NCBI GenBank assembly: GCA_001465935.1
Contig: LNKV01000033.1
Coordinates: forward strand, 124,001-188,000
DNA from: Clarireedia homoeocarpa
Lineage: Eukaryota; Ascomycota; Leotiomycetes; Helotiales; Rutstroemiaceae
Direction of reading: 5' to 3'
Length of the DNA: 64,000 nucleotides
Shown: positions 1 to 11,235 of the stretch, in pieces
Layout of the letters: each line of letters starts with the position of its first letter
How positions within the stretch are numbered: position 1 is the stretch's first letter
Notes under the pieces: model-generated
Told to the model about the DNA's origin: nothing
What the model saw: only the letters and a program-made list of their open reading frames with translations
Database searches by the model: none
Translations under genes and position numbers: made by a program

Positions 1-1
1 T

Positions 2-1756
2 CTTGCGACGAGCTCGAGCGCTAGAGATGTGCTGAAGCATTTCTTGCGTGTGAGGGGGGAGGCGATGACGTTGGCTTTTGAAGAAGCAGAGGAGGGAAAG
101 AGAGATAGAGAGGGCATATTAAAGGCGTTGGATTTATATACGAGGTCACTATTGGATGTGCAGGCGCTGGTGCCGAGAAGGTTGAGTGAGGCGTTAGCAG
201 GGTTGAAGACGAAGCCTTTGTTGAGGGATGATACGATTAGGCAACAGGAGGGGTTAAGGTTGGATGTCTTGGAGAGATGGTTTGGGGATGAAATCCTGTA
301 TTTTACACCGTATGTAAGACATGATGATTTGGAGGGACCCCAGGCAGTTGAGATTTTGCATGGTTGGGCAAAGAAAGCTTCAGAGGTGCTACTGGAAGGG
401 TTCACGAAGACATTACAAGGAGGCTTTGATTTCAAAACAGTTGTTGAATTGCGCACGAAGATTCTGGAGGTGTGGATCAAAGATGGTGGAAAGGCCAAGG
501 GATTTGACCCTTCGATTCTGCTGAACGGTTTGCGTGGGGTGGTCAACAAACGACTAGTGGAGCTGTTGGAGGCGAGAGTGAGCAAGCTTCATATCGTTGG
601 AACAGAAATGGAATCAACAATGGGCACATGGGAAAGCGGGACAACAGATGCTCATGCAAGTCTATGGGACGACGACATGTCAGAAATGGAGATCGGAAAC
701 GGCGCGACTGTGTTCAAACAAGGCATTCTTGCTCGCACATTTGGACGAAACGATGCTGTCTCAAGAGTGGTCAACAGTTTCCACACTTGGCGGCATCTCA
801 TAGACGAGATCGGCACCGTCATCGACCAGCTCAAGAAGCAGAAATGGGATGATGATCTCGAGGACATCGAAGATGATGAAAGTCTTGAAACTCGAAACAA
901 CCTCCTTAGCAAGGAGGACCCCCAGATGTTACAAGCTCACCTAGATTCGAGCCTAGAAAAGGCCTTCTCAGATCTCCATACCAAAACCGCTACACTGGTC
1001 GAGCAATACAAAGATAGTCAACACAGCGGGAAAATGTCCATTTACATATTGCGAATTCTCCGTGATATCCGCACAGAGCTACCCCCAAATTCTTCGATAC
1101 AGAAAATCGGTCTCTCGATCGTACCGTCACTGCACGAGAAGCTTGCAAACACTATATCAGAAACACATATCGAAACCTTTGCGAAATATTTCAGCAAGAA
1201 GAGAGTTCCAGGCAGAGTATTATGGGAGGGGGATCCGGAATTACCTGTTCAACCTTCTCCGGCTACATTCAAGTTTCTTCGCGCCTTGTCATTGGATATG
1301 GCGAAAGCGGGAGCAGATCTATGGAGTCCGGTGGCTGTTGAGACTTTGAAGAGGGTTTTGGGTGAAAGAATTGGTGTTCTTTGGAGTGAGAATTTAAAGG
1401 AGAAAAATAATGCCAAGGGCTCAGAACCGACAACGGATGGAAATGCTGGTGATGAGTCAGTGTCAAATGAGGACGCGCCCAACACAGATGGTGGAAATAT
1501 TCAGGCGCCAGCTTCTGCTCCTGTAAACAAAGATGTAGACGACCAGGTGCGAAGAGATCTTCTGATTCAGGCATTCTTCGATATCACGTTCCTGCAACAA
1601 GCATTGAAGTTTGGAGAGGCGGATGATATGATGAAAACGCTGTGTGCTGAGATAGAGGAGCAGTTGAAGTTGGAGGCGTCGCCGAGGAAAAGGATGGTTA
1701 ATGGAGCGGCGGAATATTGGAAGAGGACGAGTCTTTTGTTTGGACTGTTGGGGTAG
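2..1756 (+). CDS. COG1: COG1, conserved oligomeric Golgi complex subunit 1 (5' end missing)
   Basis: This is the C-terminal ~584 residues of a protein I read as COG1, a subunit of the peripheral Golgi tethering complex for retrograde intra-Golgi vesicle traffic. The frame is open from base 2, before the first in-frame start-like codon, and the first residues (...SSSARDVLKHFLRVRGEAM) look like the interior of the fungal protein, so the true start lies left of the window. The visible part is mostly alpha-helical, with a long charged segment (DDDLEDIEDDE) near residues 275-290 and a low-complexity, Asn/Asp/Ala-rich linker (~470-510) before a final helical block. No intron is seen. Naming rests on remembered family resemblance (Vps51/COG1 type) and not on a catalytic motif. 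Confidence 0.72.
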   Translation, partial: LATSSSARDVLKHFLRVRGEAMTLAFEEAEEGKRDREGILKALDLYTRSLLDVQALVPRRLSEALAGLKTKPLLRDDTIRQQEGLRLDVLERWFGDEILYFTPYVRHDDLEGPQAVEILHGWAKKASEVLLEGFTKTLQGGFDFKTVVELRTKILEVWIKDGGKAKGFDPSILLNGLRGVVNKRLVELLEARVSKLHIVGTEMESTMGTWESGTTDAHASLWDDDMSEMEIGNGATVFKQGILARTFGRNDAVSRVVNSFHTWRHLIDEIGTVIDQLKKQKWDDDLEDIEDDESLETRNNLLSKEDPQMLQAHLDSSLEKAFSDLHTKTATLVEQYKDSQHSGKMSIYILRILRDIRTELPPNSSIQKIGLSIVPSLHEKLANTISETHIETFAKYFSKKRVPGRVLWEGDPELPVQPSPATFKFLRALSLDMAKAGADLWSPVAVETLKRVLGERIGVLWSENLKEKNNAKGSEPTTDGNAGDESVSNEDAPNTDGGNIQAPASAPVNKDVDDQVRRDLLIQAFFDITFLQQALKFGEADDMMKTLCAEIEEQLKLEASPRKRMVNGAAEYWKRTSLLFGLLG

Positions 1757-2388
1757 GGCGCTGAGACACGGGATGGGGAGTGGCGGAGGAAGATGGCTGA
1801 GATTATAGAAAGATAGCTATAGGTAGATGGTAATTTAATGAAGAATCTGACCTTGAGCACTTAAAGCGTGAGAATAGTTGACCTACTTGTACCAAAATGA
1901 TTTCTATTAGAGTACAGATTATAAGGCAGTGTAGTTGTATCGCATACAATTGAGGATACTAGCATCATTATATTTAAAAAAAAAAATCCGTGCTCTTCCC
2001 TTAGATGATCTTACACGCCTGAAACCTGCCACACAACATGATGTCACCTGACGTGAAAACTTGGAAGATTTATTGAAGGGGTCGTGAGGGTGCCACAGCC
2101 GCAGCTGACACGCGGGGAAATTGGCAAGCGCCTGATCAACCTTGAAAGTAAAAGATTCCGTATCCTAGGAAGAGATTGACATCAATCTCACCAGCAAACA
2201 CGTCAAAAGCGTGGCTGATTGCCCAATGATACCCCACGATATCATTCGTTATACTGCGACGACTCGATTATTTCGACCTATAGGGGAGAGACAGCGCGAA
2301 AGTCACACTTCAGGTCGTATCGTATCTGTAGGAAACAGATTTGGAATCAATTGTGGTTGGTGAGGAATTATAATTGCCGAATTCGATC
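1757..2388. other. intergenic: COG1 3' side and bZIP promoter
   Basis: No coding potential is seen. It contains a 13-nt A run at 1974-1986 and serves as 3' flank of COG1 and promoter/leader of the bZIP gene. Confidence 0.6.
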
Positions 2389-4041
2389 ATGGCGGACGAG
2401 CCTCACCATGAAGAAGCATCTTTCACTTCGTTTTGGCAACGCTCGGCCGACAAGATCTCTTCTAAAGCTGTGAAATTTATGCCAAATGTAACAAAACCTG
2501 GGTCTGGTGAGTCTTGTAACGTCTTGCCTTGTGACTTTTTGTTTGCTAGCTATTCTGATTTCTTGCGTTGTTTTCTTCTTTTCTTCTGCGGTTCGAGTTA
2601 CGTTACAACTACCGTACTTCAGACATGTCTTTCCTCTTCGAAAGCTCTGGAAGTAATACCCTCATTTTCAATAGCTTGGCTAATTTACGATGTTAGCTAA
2701 AAATGATGAAGATGGGCCGAATTCAGCGGCTACTCAAAAAGCACATCGAAGAGCCCAAGTTAGGAGAGCACAAATGTCCTCGACACTCTCTTTATTGTTA
2801 ATATGTTTCACTAACTGTTTTTATAGAGAGCACCGGCAAAGAAAGCAAAATTATGTTAAGCACCTCGAAGAAGACGTGATTCGCCTTCGGGAGATGATTG
2901 CCGCAGCTGAAAACGAGGCATCGTTGTTGGCGAAAGAGAATGGAGCCATGAAGAGGACTTTATCTAACGTTATTTCGAATGAAGATGCTTTAGATTCTCA
3001 AGTATGGGACCAAGCATCGCGAGGACAAGCCTTCAAAAATTCACCATTTTCGCAGTCGATTGATCCTTCTTCAACAACTTCATTGCCCGAACCAGGAAAG
3101 CGTCGCAGCTCCCCCGGAGACACTACCAACTACCTAATAGCGCAGCACGATATGCTGTCTGGTTATATAGATAATATCAACTCATCCGAAGATAATGCTC
3201 CAATTTTAACATATCTATCTGCAGGACAACAAATCTCTTACGGTCCTAGCATATCGCCCAGCAGCTACGTAAGTATACAATACGACGAAGCTATAAATGA
3301 TGAATGCCTTAAAATAAGTTCCGGAAGTTCTTCATCTGATGAAAATGATATATTTGCTGGTGCCGAGATGGTCGATTTAGACTTCAGCACTATGGACCTA
3401 TCAAAACCACTACCTCCACTACCAGACGAAGCCTTCCAACAACAAGTCCTGGTTCCGAATATACAACCTAAAGTTAATTTACCACCGAGACCAACTCCAC
3501 CTTCCAAAAGTAAATCTGCTCCTGATCTTTCACTGATAGCAATAAACTTCATCCTAGCGTAAGCCCCTATCCTCCCATGCTCCGAACCACCGACTAACTA
3601 TCCCCTAGCCTCGAACACCCATGCCGCACACACTTTCAACACAGACCGAACCCACCACCACCCTTCGATCCCAAAGGTTCTCATACCGGCCATGAACTCA
3701 TGGCCTCAACACACGTCTACGTGCCCGCGCCCGCTACATCATTCAATTTCTCCGACCCATCTCCATCATCCCAACCATCCGAACCCTGGCCTTCCCCGTC
3801 GCTCTCTCTAGCCCAGCTCCATGCTATGGCTCAATCGCTGTCGATAAACGAGTACGAGATTACGCCTGTGCAGGCGTGGTTTGAGATCGTGGAGCGGTAT
3901 GATGTGCAGACGGTGGCGCAGGAGGAGAAACTGAGGGCATTGAAAAAGGCTCTGGGACCGTTAGTAGGGTGCTTTGATTTTGGCGCTGTAATGGAGGTGG
4001 GGAGGTTTTGGGAGGTGGTGAAAGAGGTTATGGGTAGTTGA
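2389..4041 (+). CDS. bZIP transcription factor (four exons)
   Basis: The model has four exons (2389-2506, 2697-2775, 2827-3558, 3609-4041) giving 453 aa. The junctions restore one frame; the second join creates RRAQIEHRQRKQNY, the fungal AP-1-like bZIP basic region, which is otherwise interrupted by a 51-nt intron. A leucine-zipper-like heptad stretch follows (YVKHLEEDVIRLREMI...). The middle is acidic and Ser-rich. After the last intron comes a conserved C-terminal block including EHPC, HELMAS and ITPVQAWFEIVERYDVQ, known from a group of uncharacterised fungal bZIP proteins. The start is the MADEPHHEE methionine because it opens the frame that splices correctly into the basic region. It should act in the nucleus as a DNA-binding dimer; targets cannot be told from sequence. 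Confidence 0.85.
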
Positions 4042-4494
4042 GCGGTGGAGGGGTTGGTAGGGGTATGGAACGAAGATTGAACCAGATACAGGGAGTGGCC
4101 GTGGGTTTTGGATAATTTCGGGAGAATAATTGATTGAGGGCTTGATCACATGGCAAGAGCAGCGCGATGATAGAGAAGATGAGAAGAGTGGGATAGTCGC
4201 GTAGGATACAGCGTTCTCAAATCATCTCACCAAAGCAGGCTGGTCAGACGAGTACAGTCGTACTTTCAGCAGAAACAAAAGCAAACTAAATGGAATGTCA
4301 AAAATTTGTCCTAGCATAAAGCACACTAATTAAACCAACAATCAGAACTAAATTCACGTCACAGTTCATTAACCAAGACCAGTCCGTCTTCTTCTCCTCA
4401 TTAATGACGACCCCTCATTTTCCTCCACTTCCTCATACCCTATCTTCTTTCATCAGTTTGCATCCATTTCCTTTCTCCTTGACCCGTGGCCCCG
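4042..4494. other. intergenic between convergent genes
   Basis: Shared 3' flank of the bZIP and MARVEL genes. I see no gene or notable repeat. Confidence 0.6.
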
Positions 4495-5383
4495 TTAAGC
4501 AACAGGCTGATTCGTAAAGACGGGTTCATTCACCCGTCCAGACCCAAGCTGAGCTTGCGTTTGTGTTGACGTCTGTCCCTGCGGATGCATCTCCATCGGT
4601 TTCTGTTTCGGTACAGCGTTACTGTGTCCGCCATCTTCGTGATGATGAAGAATTTGCGCTAGTGTGAAGAAGAACGTGATGACGAAGAGTACGCTAGGTT
4701 TTGTGAGCATGCCTTCCATCCACTGATATTTATGTCCCAACTCTAAGTGTAATACTTACAACTCAACGGCCCCCAAAACGGCCGCGCTAATCATGACATT
4801 CCTAAAAGTACCATAGGTAGTGCTAGCTCTTTTGCCGAGTCCTCCATCTCTCTGCATCAACGCGGAACCATAGTCTTCATCTCTTGCTTCTAGCTCCAGG
4901 AGATCTCGCTTGTAGAAAGTGCAGAAGACAGGACCACAATACCAGTAGCGATTGTTTCCGTTATGCGATACTTGGTTAGATGTAACGATAAATGCGACGA
5001 ACCAGAAGATTACGAGGAAGATATCGAGACATGCGATGGCCCAGTAGTTGTAGATAACACTGAAGTGGTGCGTGCTGACAAGGATGTAGAGAATTATTAG
5101 GATGGTTGCTGAAGCCTATATGATTTATTAGTGCATATTGATGGCAGCGAGGAATTGAGATAGCAAATCGATACAGAGCAAAGGGGAGGATGATACATAC
5201 GGTAAAAAGTTCCAAAGAAGCTCCCGAATACGCAATGAATGTTACAACGAACCCAGCTAATCCTAGGATCGCGATGGCGATTAGAAGCTGCAAGATACGT
5301 ATGAGAGAGACGAATCGATGCGGTTTGAGGACATGACCCCGTAGGATTTCGGGGTCCTCTGTACCAGTTTCGTTGTTTGTCAT
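4495..5383 (-). CDS. MARVEL-domain integral membrane protein
   Basis: Three exons on the minus strand (5383-5201, 5115-4760, 4693-4495) give 245 aa. The introns are 85 and 66 nt with GT-AG ends; the second join gives AVEFVLFVITFFF in frame. Four hydrophobic segments are visible: near residues 28-52 (IRILQLLIAIAILGLAGFVV), about 62-75, about 85-105 and about 178-192. The order of an N-terminal basic stretch, RILQ start and AVEF-type last helix is that of fungal MARVEL proteins, which sit in plasma or vesicle membranes. Between helices 3 and 4 lies a charged loop with KRDLLELEARDEDYG. The tail is Gln/Thr/Pro-rich and cytosolic by inference. No specific function is assigned. Confidence 0.8.
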
Positions 5384-6479
5384 GTTTGCTTTCTTCGTAG
5401 ATTTTTCAGACTGAAAGTTAAATTAGAGAGGAAGGCGATGTGGTGGAATGGAAAAGGGCGATCGTCGAACTTTCTAAAGGTGGCAGGAAATCGTTATCTG
5501 GGGGCAGAAGGAATGCAAAAAGTCGCGTGCAGTTGAGACATATGGACAAAGAATGTGAGGTGTGCATTTGGTTGACGAACAAAGAAGACGAGCTTCATGT
5601 GCAGGGTAGCTCTGCTCGCGAGCTGGATTATTTTACTGCTTGCATACGATCAAACACTGTTCTCTTCAGTGAGTCAGTGTTGGTAAAATATTGATGCTGA
5701 TACATGAGGCTGAATATACGTTCGCATATTAGAGACCTCACTGGGCGGGAAATGGAATTTCCACACTGTGAGCAGTCAATTGTTCACGGAAGGAATGGCT
5801 TGTGGAAGCTCCATATCGTACCTATCCCCAACTTGGAATCATAATTCGGAAGCGCAGTCCCAAGCGATTTCTGGCTTTGTTGCTGAGAGGGCGGTTAACC
5901 CCTCGGCAAGCTCATTTGTCAATGGGATACAAACATCTCTAGCTTATTAGTAATGCTAGTCATTTATAAAGCTATTGCTGACGGGAAGTGTGCTTAGTGA
6001 AGCTTTTGATAGAACTACACGACCAAAGCACTCGCTTGACAACCGGCTAGGTAGGTCCAGGACATGAAAATATTCTTTCTCATGTCAAAGTGATGATTGA
6101 AGTGAAAACTCTCGAGGGCGTCATCGTAGAGTTAGTGAAGTAGTGAAAATATCAGCCACTGACTGAATCACCCACATTGACAGGAAGCTCGACTCCAAAC
6201 TTTTAGTCATCATCCAGAGCCCGATCAATAATGGCATCGACGTCCAGAAAACTCAACGAAGCAAATGTGAAGTCGAATAATCAAATCACAGCAAGAACCA
6301 GAAGTTCTGAGCTTTACGTAAGAAGCTCACAAAGTCAAGCTCACAAAGTCTCTATAGTTACGTGAATAACTTCCAGCACAGCCACTCATCGTGATTATAA
6401 GATATAGGCAGCCCTCGACGGACGACTTCAACTTACAGCAACCATAGTACCAACTTCCCACTCCCAACTCCAAAGCCCG
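5384..6479. other. intergenic, no supported gene
   Basis: Short open frames occur here but lack intron signals, domains or composition typical of genes. The last ~100 bases are a C/A-rich leader before the 6480 start. Confidence 0.5.
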
Positions 6480-6737
6480 ATGTCTAGTCAAGAAGGGTCA
6501 CCAAATGACACTGTGTCAGACCAGCCCGTAGGTCGGTCCTCCACAAACTCTTATTTCACCATAGCTAATGAAGATGGCCAACAACAGTTACTGCGAGAGG
6601 ATATGACTTCAAAACCGCAGACAAGTGCGATAAATATGACTGTTGATCCATTTTGTTGCATGTGCAGCGGGGACGCCTGCACTGGATGCGACTGCAATGA
6701 CTGTGATTGCGGAGGTTGCGGAGGTTGCAGTTGTTAG
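6480..6737 (+). CDS. small protein with cysteine-rich tail (85 aa)
   Basis: This single-exon frame encodes 85 aa. The first ~55 residues are polar and Ser/Thr/Gln-rich with no signal peptide. The last 27 contain ten cysteines spaced with Gly and Asp (FCCMCSGDACTGC, then DCNDCDCGGCGGCSC). Such a clustered Cys tail resembles small metal-binding, metallothionein-like proteins or fungal CYSTM-type proteins, but it matches neither exactly. A second tiny Cys-tailed gene lies 1.6 kb downstream on the same strand. The leader is typical for fungi (CCCACTCCCAACTCC upstream). The reading frame is short, so coding status rests mainly on the Cys pattern. Confidence 0.6.
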   Translation: MSSQEGSPNDTVSDQPVGRSSTNSYFTIANEDGQQQLLREDMTSKPQTSAINMTVDPFCCMCSGDACTGCDCNDCDCGGCGGCSC

Positions 6738-8167
6738 CTAGGAGCAACTGGTGGTCGAATTCGAGTAAATGGCGAGAAGAGAAGCTCCTGATTGGCAAAA
6801 TGATTTTGATTCCCGAGATATACCCAACTGCATAAGAGGAACAGTTTAGTGGAACTTTGCACTGCCCTCTCCACGTTTGCTGAGAGAAATGGCGGGTCAG
6901 CAAGGTTAGGATTGGGGCACTTTTTGAATCACGTGCCCAGCGAAATCTTTTTCGGAGACGGTCGCTCAATCAATGCAAACGGAATCTAGGTTCAGTCTTC
7001 GATGAGTGCAACTCTGGTTGCTTCATATAATTCACAGTCAGTATGGACTATGCCATGACATCAATTTACGAAAAACGCACAGCCACACAGAGGTACAGTA
7101 CATGCGTACGAAGTACACGTACAGTACATAGAGTTCCAAGCTTTCCTTGATCCCGAAATTTCTCCAAATGCAGGATCATGCCGATTTCGTACGAATCACA
7201 CGCACGCCGATTTCGTACCAATCGAAGGAGCCGCCGACCATGCCACGCCCGCCCGCAATAACCGGCGATCAAAGTGGCCGGAATGTTTTACACTGAAACC
7301 AATTGACCAATTGATTCGCACAACTTGGGATAGTCATCATGACTGGCCGTGTTCCACGCAAAACACACGACGTCAATACACACCATCTACTGGATTTGAC
7401 TTTACGAGGGAACAACAATTGAGCGATTTATCAACTTCAATATGGGATGGCTGACCGCTGAAGTAGTACTTCGGTTGGTATGAATAAGCTTGAGTAATGA
7501 ACAATTTATAGTGCAGCATCTCACTGATCCTCTTTTGTACTGGCGCCGTCGTACCAGGTACTTCCAAATTAAGAACTCCATATGAAGGATCCGACTCGGA
7601 TTGCAGAGTTGCATTTCGCAAAGGGTTGGGTGTCTATCGATCAGTTCCTGCGTTAAGAGTTTGTGTTCCGAGTCATCCAGCCAACGCCTCTCGAACTCTT
7701 TGATCCACTACTTGCTGGTGTTTGGAGTTTCAGCTGCGTAGGGTGGGTTACGAGGTGGAAGCACCTTGACGAATAACTCAGACTCCACTGTGATATGCCG
7801 ACTGGAAGATTGGAGCGAAGACTACGCATGAATACCCGAGATTTATGAATTTAGGGCAAGTGGATCGACCCACTTTGATCAGGTTATGCAGGATCAGGGC
7901 AGTTACTTGTAACATCTACCATGCACTACTACCATCATAACGAACGAACGGTCAATTGGAGATGACCCGGCACAACCAACTCAGCCACGTACAGGTTTAT
8001 CTCTGCATGTAAGGTACAAAAGGGGGGCCGGCTGAGAAAACAAGACCCTTGTCTCTGCCTATCACATTGCCAACAAAAACCTTGGATACCAGGTACTCCG
8101 TGTCCACAGCGGTTTGGCCCCTGCAACGTCACTATGGCTCGTGAGAACGACCTAGGAAGCTTCAGAG
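6738..8167. other. intergenic, no supported gene
   Basis: About 1.4 kb with only short shadow frames. A short direct repeat (cgatttcgta at 7171-7203) is present. Nothing else is supported. Confidence 0.5.
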
Positions 8168-8169
8168 GA

Positions 8170-8177
8170 TATATAAA
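8170..8177 (+). promoter_or_regulatory. TATA box of the 8368 gene
   Basis: TATATAAA lies about 190 nt upstream of the start codon, a good distance for a leader that also contains a 67-nt intron. Confidence 0.55.
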
Positions 8178-8292
8178 GGCTGTAGTCCCTAGCTTTCCTG
8201 AACTTTTGGTCAGACAGTCAAAACTTACCTCAATCCACACATACCTCGCCAGCTCACATTAAACCAGAAATCTTTCAATCAACTTTCGAACT

Positions 8293-8359
8293 GTATGTAG
8301 TGATCATCACGCTGACTTTTATATACATGGCTCAATGCTAATACAATGTTCTCACTCAG
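8293..8359 (+). other. predicted 5' UTR intron
   Basis: GTATGT donor at 8293, a GCTAAT branch-like site near 8336, and a CAG acceptor at 8359, eight bases before the start codon at 8368. Confidence 0.5.
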
Positions 8360-8367
8360 CTCTCATA

Positions 8368-8610
8368 ATGCCTTCCGAACAAGTCGTCGAGCAACAAATC
8401 CAAACCCCCGCTCCTATGAGCGCAGAAAACGTTGGTATTGAGATGCAGCAACCTGTGAGTCCCGATAATAACACTCATTTCAAGAAAGAATGCTGACAGT
8501 TTCTGCTGCAGAAACCTGTTGCTCCTATGGGTGACTCGACGAACGTGCGTGGTGGTGAAGAGGCCGAGTGCAATCTCTGCTGTTGTGGCTGTGAGGAAAG
8601 CTGCTGTTAG
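8368..8610 (+). CDS. 61-aa CYSTM-like cysteine-rich protein
   Basis: Two exons (8368-8454, 8512-8610) separated by a 57-nt intron (GTGAGT...CTGCAG) encode 61 aa. The N-terminus is polar and rich in Gln, Pro and Met. The C-terminus is AECNLCCCGCEESCC, eight cysteines in 13 positions. This end resembles the Cys module of small fungal CYSTM proteins (membrane-associated, stress-linked), though the hydrophobic stretch before the cysteines is shorter than usual. A clear TATA box and an apparent 5' UTR intron suggest a well-expressed gene. Similar layout to the 6480 gene (polar head, Cys tail) may mean shared ancestry, but their sequences differ. Confidence 0.7.
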
Positions 8611-9691
8611 GCGAGAGAGGGATGGGGTACCAACAACTCGAATTGGTTAATCGATCGAGCTTAAAGAGATGGAATGATGAGACGAATCAATGGTCTATAA
8701 CGGATTTCTTTTACATATCTATGGAAGGTCGAGAATATGGTGCGATCTAGATATAAGACGAATATAGCAAAAGCAATACAACACAAAAATGACAGCAACC
8801 AACCTTCAATCATGATGCTTTTTTCTTCAGCAATCGATCACCATCACGGATGCCCGAGTGAAAGCCTTTCAGGGCTGAATTCTCCCCACACAACTCTTGA
8901 CCGCATCTTGGCTAAACATAAGCTTTGCCAACATATCAGGGTTTACAGTGGAGACCGAGCATGTGCTAATATCATAGGTTCGGATAAATGGAACATCGTA
9001 TGACAACCGAGCAAGTAATACAGACAAGACACGCTTTGATGAGAGATGTTATCACAAGCTGGGGGAATTGTTGTTCCAACAGTTGTTTAAGTTTATGGAA
9101 ATTGCAGGATTGAATTGCAGGATTGAAGTCATCACTATCATCTCGTATCTGCTATATTTTGGCCGCAATCGCTGTTTGTATTGCTATACCATTGTGAAGG
9201 CAACACCTAAGCTTGAAGAAAAGACGTTCAGTCAAGCTTTCTACCTTCGCGCCCAAGACTTTCCAAGAATCTTGGCACCGGCCCAACCTCAAAGCGAACT
9301 AAATCCTCAACTGTCATAAAATGACTCTATTGATACACCCCCATCCTTCATCACAATCTACCTCGCTTTTGGGAAGCACACCGGCTTCGCGATGCGGCAC
9401 AGCACTGTCACATTGGCATCTTTCCTTATTCAGGCTGTTTACACGGTGTCGCTGCCTGTTACGCACCAGAACAGGTAAGCAGTGCGTGCATTCATTTTGC
9501 AATTTGGGGTTTTGGGAATGGTGGTTCGTGTTTGCTCTTAGGCCATGCAAGATAGGTATGTAGGTAGGTATTTTAATTGAGGTAGGCGCCCTGTTGAGGT
9601 TTGTTTACTTTCTCCTGTTTCTCTTGTACTCGTTCGCTCTCCACGTACTGTCATTATCGCGAAGCAAATACCACGCACCCTCTCTCCCACA
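8611..9691. other. intergenic, no supported gene
   Basis: 3' flank of the small Cys gene and promoter of the secreted protein at 9692. Short frames only. The 110 bases before 9692 are pyrimidine-rich, as in many fungal leaders. Confidence 0.5.
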
Positions 9692-10459
9692 ATGCATCTC
9701 AGCACCTCTGACCTCCTCGCCCTCCTCTTGACTCCGCTTCTCGCCAGTGGGTCTCTCCTTGCGCGACAATCCTCCTCCGCTAACGCCGAAGCTGCGTACC
9801 TCGACAGCGTCTGCTCCCCCAATGTCACCGACAGCAGCACCATCCCTCCCTGCATCTCCATAACCACGATCCAAACCCTCTGCAACCCCAATGGCACCAG
9901 CTCGTCCGATCTCCTCTCCTCCGCGCAATGCATGTGCGGCGGCTCCTTCTTCTCCGACTGGCTCGGCTGTCTCAACTGCAACTACGTGCATGGCGCGCGT
10001 TCCGATGCCGAAGTCTCCGCCTACAAATCGATCATCTCGACTGTAAGCAACGAGCTCTGCACCGGTACGCCGACTGCCAGTTTTGCCGCACTGTTTAGCA
10101 GTGCGGGTGGAGCCGATGTCTCGGTTGGGGGAACGGAAACCGATAAATACCCAAGTCAGACGGCTGTTAGTCTTTATTATACGTATACTGGGAGTGGGAG
10201 CCAGGGGCCAGGAGTAGTTACGGGGACTGCAGGTGCCGCTACTACTACTTCGGGAGCTACTGTAACGGGATCGCCAGCGGGTAGTAGCACGACGGCTGCG
10301 AAGACTACGGGTGCGGGGCAGACGACTAGTAAGACGTCGGCTACGGCAGCGACTGGGAGCGCAAGCTCGCCTACCTCCAGCAGTGGAGCGGCGCCTACGG
10401 GTGTTATGAGGGGAGTTTGGGGCATGGCTGTTGGTGGTATCGTGATGGCTGCTATGTGA
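9692..10459 (+). CDS. secreted, eight-cysteine, Ser/Thr-rich GPI-type cell-surface protein
   Basis: One exon, 255 aa. A signal peptide covers residues 1-~20 (STSDLLALLLTPLLASG). The folded part holds eight cysteines at about 41, 54, 64, 80, 82, 93, 96 and 123 (pattern C..C..C..CxC..CxxC..C), with N-glycosylation sequons NVT and NGT. From ~165 to 235 it is a Thr/Ser/Ala/Gly-rich stalk, likely O-mannosylated. A hydrophobic tail (GVWGMAVGGIVMAAM) at the extreme C-terminus fits a GPI-attachment signal. The cysteine spacing is not that of CFEM domains, so I leave the family open. A long antisense frame overlaps it and is not considered real. Confidence 0.78.
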   Translation: MHLSTSDLLALLLTPLLASGSLLARQSSSANAEAAYLDSVCSPNVTDSSTIPPCISITTIQTLCNPNGTSSSDLLSSAQCMCGGSFFSDWLGCLNCNYVHGARSDAEVSAYKSIISTVSNELCTGTPTASFAALFSSAGGADVSVGGTETDKYPSQTAVSLYYTYTGSGSQGPGVVTGTAGAATTTSGATVTGSPAGSSTTAAKTTGAGQTTSKTSATAATGSASSPTSSSGAAPTGVMRGVWGMAVGGIVMAAM

Positions 10460-11235
10460 GAGATGCCCGGACTTACAACAAGTGAGCGATGGCTTGAGGC
10501 ATCTCGCGTTTACTGAGCTGTAGATGTTGGGTGCTAGACAATGTTTTTGATTCCAATCAACCAAATATCGTAATCTCACTGAGCATTTATCATCGTTATC
10601 TAACGTCACCTATGCCTCGTGGCGGCGAGCTATGCCTAACTAAAAGGCAGACCATGAGCTTAATAGCAATCATTTTCTGCATTTTATAAAATACTTAAAG
10701 ACCTGAAAGTGTATTCAATTTCAAACATCAGAGACTGAGCATCAACAAGAAGGCAAGACAAGAGCATATTCGTTTTGTCCGAAAAGCGAGTTTGCACTGA
10801 ACACAACCATGTAGGACTAGTTATCCGGGTCCGTAGATAGCATTCCCACAGTACTCGCATTGCGGATGCGGCAATTCGTGGAGGAACATTACCAATCATT
10901 ATTCGGACGACGTGACCGCATTCTGCCATTTGCACCTTCGATGAAACAAGTCCTTGCTAAGCGCCCTACCAACATCGCATATCGAGGAGCTCAATGGTCA
11001 TGAGAGAACAAGATACTGTACCCAGCCAGAACCAACCCAGAACCAACCCAGAACCAACCCAGAACCAACAAGCATGAAACAATGAGAATAGTCGAATGTA
11101 ACCTTCTGGCAAGTGCGCCGACAGCTCGTCGCTCAAGTCTCAATTGGTTTGTATTTATATATGTAATGAGGTAATTGATTCTATCATCATCAGACGACAC
11201 TGTTCATTTTCGTTCAAGCACAAACTCGATTTCAA
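10460..11235. other. intergenic with an 11-bp tandem repeat
   Basis: Promoter side of the HET gene. Apart from the repeat at 11025-11070 nothing is recognised. Confidence 0.5.
11025..11070. repeat. 11-bp tandem repeat, about four copies
   Basis: CCAGAACCAAC repeated head to tail about four times, roughly 165 bases before the HET gene start. Confidence 0.9.

Noticed and set aside
9605..10609. 334-codon minus-strand frame opposite the eight-Cys protein
   Set aside because: Arg/Ser-rich shadow of a GC-rich gene; the plus strand has a signal peptide, Cys pattern and GPI-like tail.
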